Source: Candidatus Zixiibacteriota bacterium (lineage in GTDB: Bacteria > Zixibacteria > MSB-5A5 > GN15 > JACZUZ01). Taken from it: a DNA stretch of 7,294 nucleotides. Under the pieces are notes generated by a model. It was not told the DNA's origin. It made no database searches and saw nothing but the letters and a program-made list of their open reading frames with translations. This document shows, piece after piece, positions 6,294 through 7,294 of this stretch. The stretch lies in assembly GCA_022572905.1 (NCBI GenBank), contig JACZUZ010000091.1:1-7294 (forward strand). Reading direction: 5' to 3'. The translations under genes were made by a program, and so were the position numbers. Each line of letters opens with the position of its first letter. Within the stretch, counting starts at the first letter, position 1.

Positions 6294-7196
6294 ATGGCTG
6301 ATTATTTTTTGGTAGAGTTCAACGGACACCGACGTGAGTATTATTCCAATGCTTTTCATCATCGCCTCAAGCGCGGTGATTCAGTAATCACCGACGCCGA
6401 CCCCGGCGAGGATTTCGGATGGATTTTACATCATTGGGATTTTGAAAAAAATCCTCCTCAGAAAGGCGCCGCCAAGGCTATTCTGCGCAGCGCTACGTCT
6501 GAAGAGGCTGATACCTACAAGAAAATCCGGCCCCGCCAACTGACGGCAAAATCCCAAGCGCGAGTTATAGCCAAGCGACTCGGACTAAAAATGAAGTTGA
6601 CCGACGTTGATATTCAGTTCGACGGCAAGAGAATAGTCTTTTACTACACCGCCGACGGGAGAGTTGATTTTCGCGCGCTGGTTAAAGAGCTTGCCTCAAC
6701 TTTCAGAACCTGGATTGAAATGCGCCAGATTAGTCCCCGCGAAGAAACTCGGCGCATCGGGGATTGCGGCTTATGCGGGGGCGAGGTTTGCTGTCGCAAA
6801 GCCGGAATGAAAAATATTCAGGTAGGCACACAGGATGCGCGCGATCAGGACCTGCAACTTAATCTTTCAAAACTTACCGGACTTTGCGGAAAACTCCGAT
6901 GCTGCCTTAACTTTGAGAGAGGATCGTACTTAACCGCCAAAAAGCTCTTTCCGGGGCGGGGGACGAAAGTTGACACTCCGGTTGGAAGAGGCGTGTTGGA
7001 AAGAGTCGATGTATTTCGTGAGGAAGCGATAGTGCGCATGGCCGACGGCTCAACTATCAGGGTAGGCCCCGATCAGGTCAATCGAGCAGGCGCTGTTAAG
7101 GCGCCGCAAGTTGAGAGTAAGGAAGAGCCAACCCGAGACGAATCGGCGGTTGAAGAATCCGCAGTTGAAAGCTCTACAGTAGAAGACACTCCATAG
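6294..7196 (+). CDS. ricT: PSP1/RicT-family protein (Y-complex-type, cysteine-rich)
   Basis: RicT (YaaT) belongs to the PSP1 family. In Bacillus subtilis it joins RicA and RicF in an iron-sulfur complex that acts with RNase Y in mRNA maturation; the role outside Firmicutes is poorly known. The 300 residues show the full family pattern: an N-terminal half with KRGDSVI (26-32) and DFGWILHH (40-47), the signature KRIVFYYTADGRVDFRALVKEL (112-133), RTWIEMRQISPREETRRIGDCG (138-159), and a cysteine block at Cys158, Cys161, Cys166, Cys167, Cys198, Cys203 and Cys204, the last in GLCGKLRCCLNFE (196-208). All expected cysteines are present, so cluster binding is plausible. A small beta domain (about 215-262) follows, then a 35-residue acidic, low-complexity tail with AVEESAVESS. 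ATG 6294 has a weak GGA at 6285-6287. The placement between holB and metG parallels the holB-yaaT neighbourhood in Firmicutes. Confidence 0.95.
   Translation: MADYFLVEFNGHRREYYSNAFHHRLKRGDSVITDADPGEDFGWILHHWDFEKNPPQKGAAKAILRSATSEEADTYKKIRPRQLTAKSQARVIAKRLGLKMKLTDVDIQFDGKRIVFYYTADGRVDFRALVKELASTFRTWIEMRQISPREETRRIGDCGLCGGEVCCRKAGMKNIQVGTQDARDQDLQLNLSKLTGLCGKLRCCLNFERGSYLTAKKLFPGRGTKVDTPVGRGVLERVDVFREEAIVRMADGSTIRVGPDQVNRAGAVKAPQVESKEEPTRDESAVEESAVESSTVEDTP

Positions 7197-7294
<98 letters not shown>

Noticed and set aside
6290..6295. Perfect TATAAT box
   Set aside because: It overlaps the ricT start codon (6294-6296), so transcription from it would begin inside the gene; there is also no good -35 at the right distance.

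Overview
This is ordinary-looking chromosomal DNA from a bacterium with a division-associated FtsX/EnvC system. The gene set (Rho, an FtsE-like protein, FtsX, an EnvC-like LytM protein, DNA polymerase III delta', RicT/PSP1, MetG), the secreted YCF48-type propeller protein and the weak Shine-Dalgarno usage suggest a Gram-negative lineage, possibly of the FCB group (a Zixibacteria-like candidate phylum is my guess). That placement is inference from gene order and protein style only. I see no mobile element, phage gene, CRISPR array, rRNA or tRNA.

Layout: 1-663 is the C-terminal half of Rho on the + strand. It converges on a minus-strand gene (718-1752) for a secreted protein with five Asp-box/YCF48-type repeats; two overlapping palindromes lie at the convergent end. 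A 214-bp divergent spacer (1753-1966) follows, with a weak candidate promoter and a 7-bp inverted repeat. All remaining genes are on the + strand: an FtsE-like gene (1967-2704), ftsX (2701-3570, 4-nt overlap), an EnvC-like gene (3597-4823, TTG start), holB-like delta' (4860-6056), a 237-bp spacer with a 14-bp tandem duplication and a hairpin, ricT/PSP1 (6294-7196), and the first 29 codons of metG (7206 to the end).

The main discovery is the FtsE-like protein. Its fold can be followed along its whole length (the region after Walker A, the RRRIGV segment before the Q-loop, the IARAL helix, the position of the D-loop), and it sits exactly where FtsE should be. Yet every nucleotide-handling motif is changed: Walker A, Q-loop, signature, Walker B, catalytic Glu and switch His. 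The reading frame is open and still overlaps ftsX, so this looks like a maintained pseudo-ATPase rather than a decaying gene. In the well-studied systems, ATP hydrolysis by FtsE drives FtsX to make EnvC or PcsB-type proteins activate septal cell-wall hydrolases. Here the partner FtsX keeps its four membrane segments and extracellular domain, and the EnvC-like protein keeps a coiled coil plus a LytM domain without zinc ligands, as expected of an activator. If no second FtsE exists in the genome, the module would have to work without ATP hydrolysis.

The downstream block holB-ricT-metG is a housekeeping cluster resembling the holB-yaaT neighbourhood of Firmicutes. The delta' subunit also has damaged Walker motifs, but that is normal for its family.
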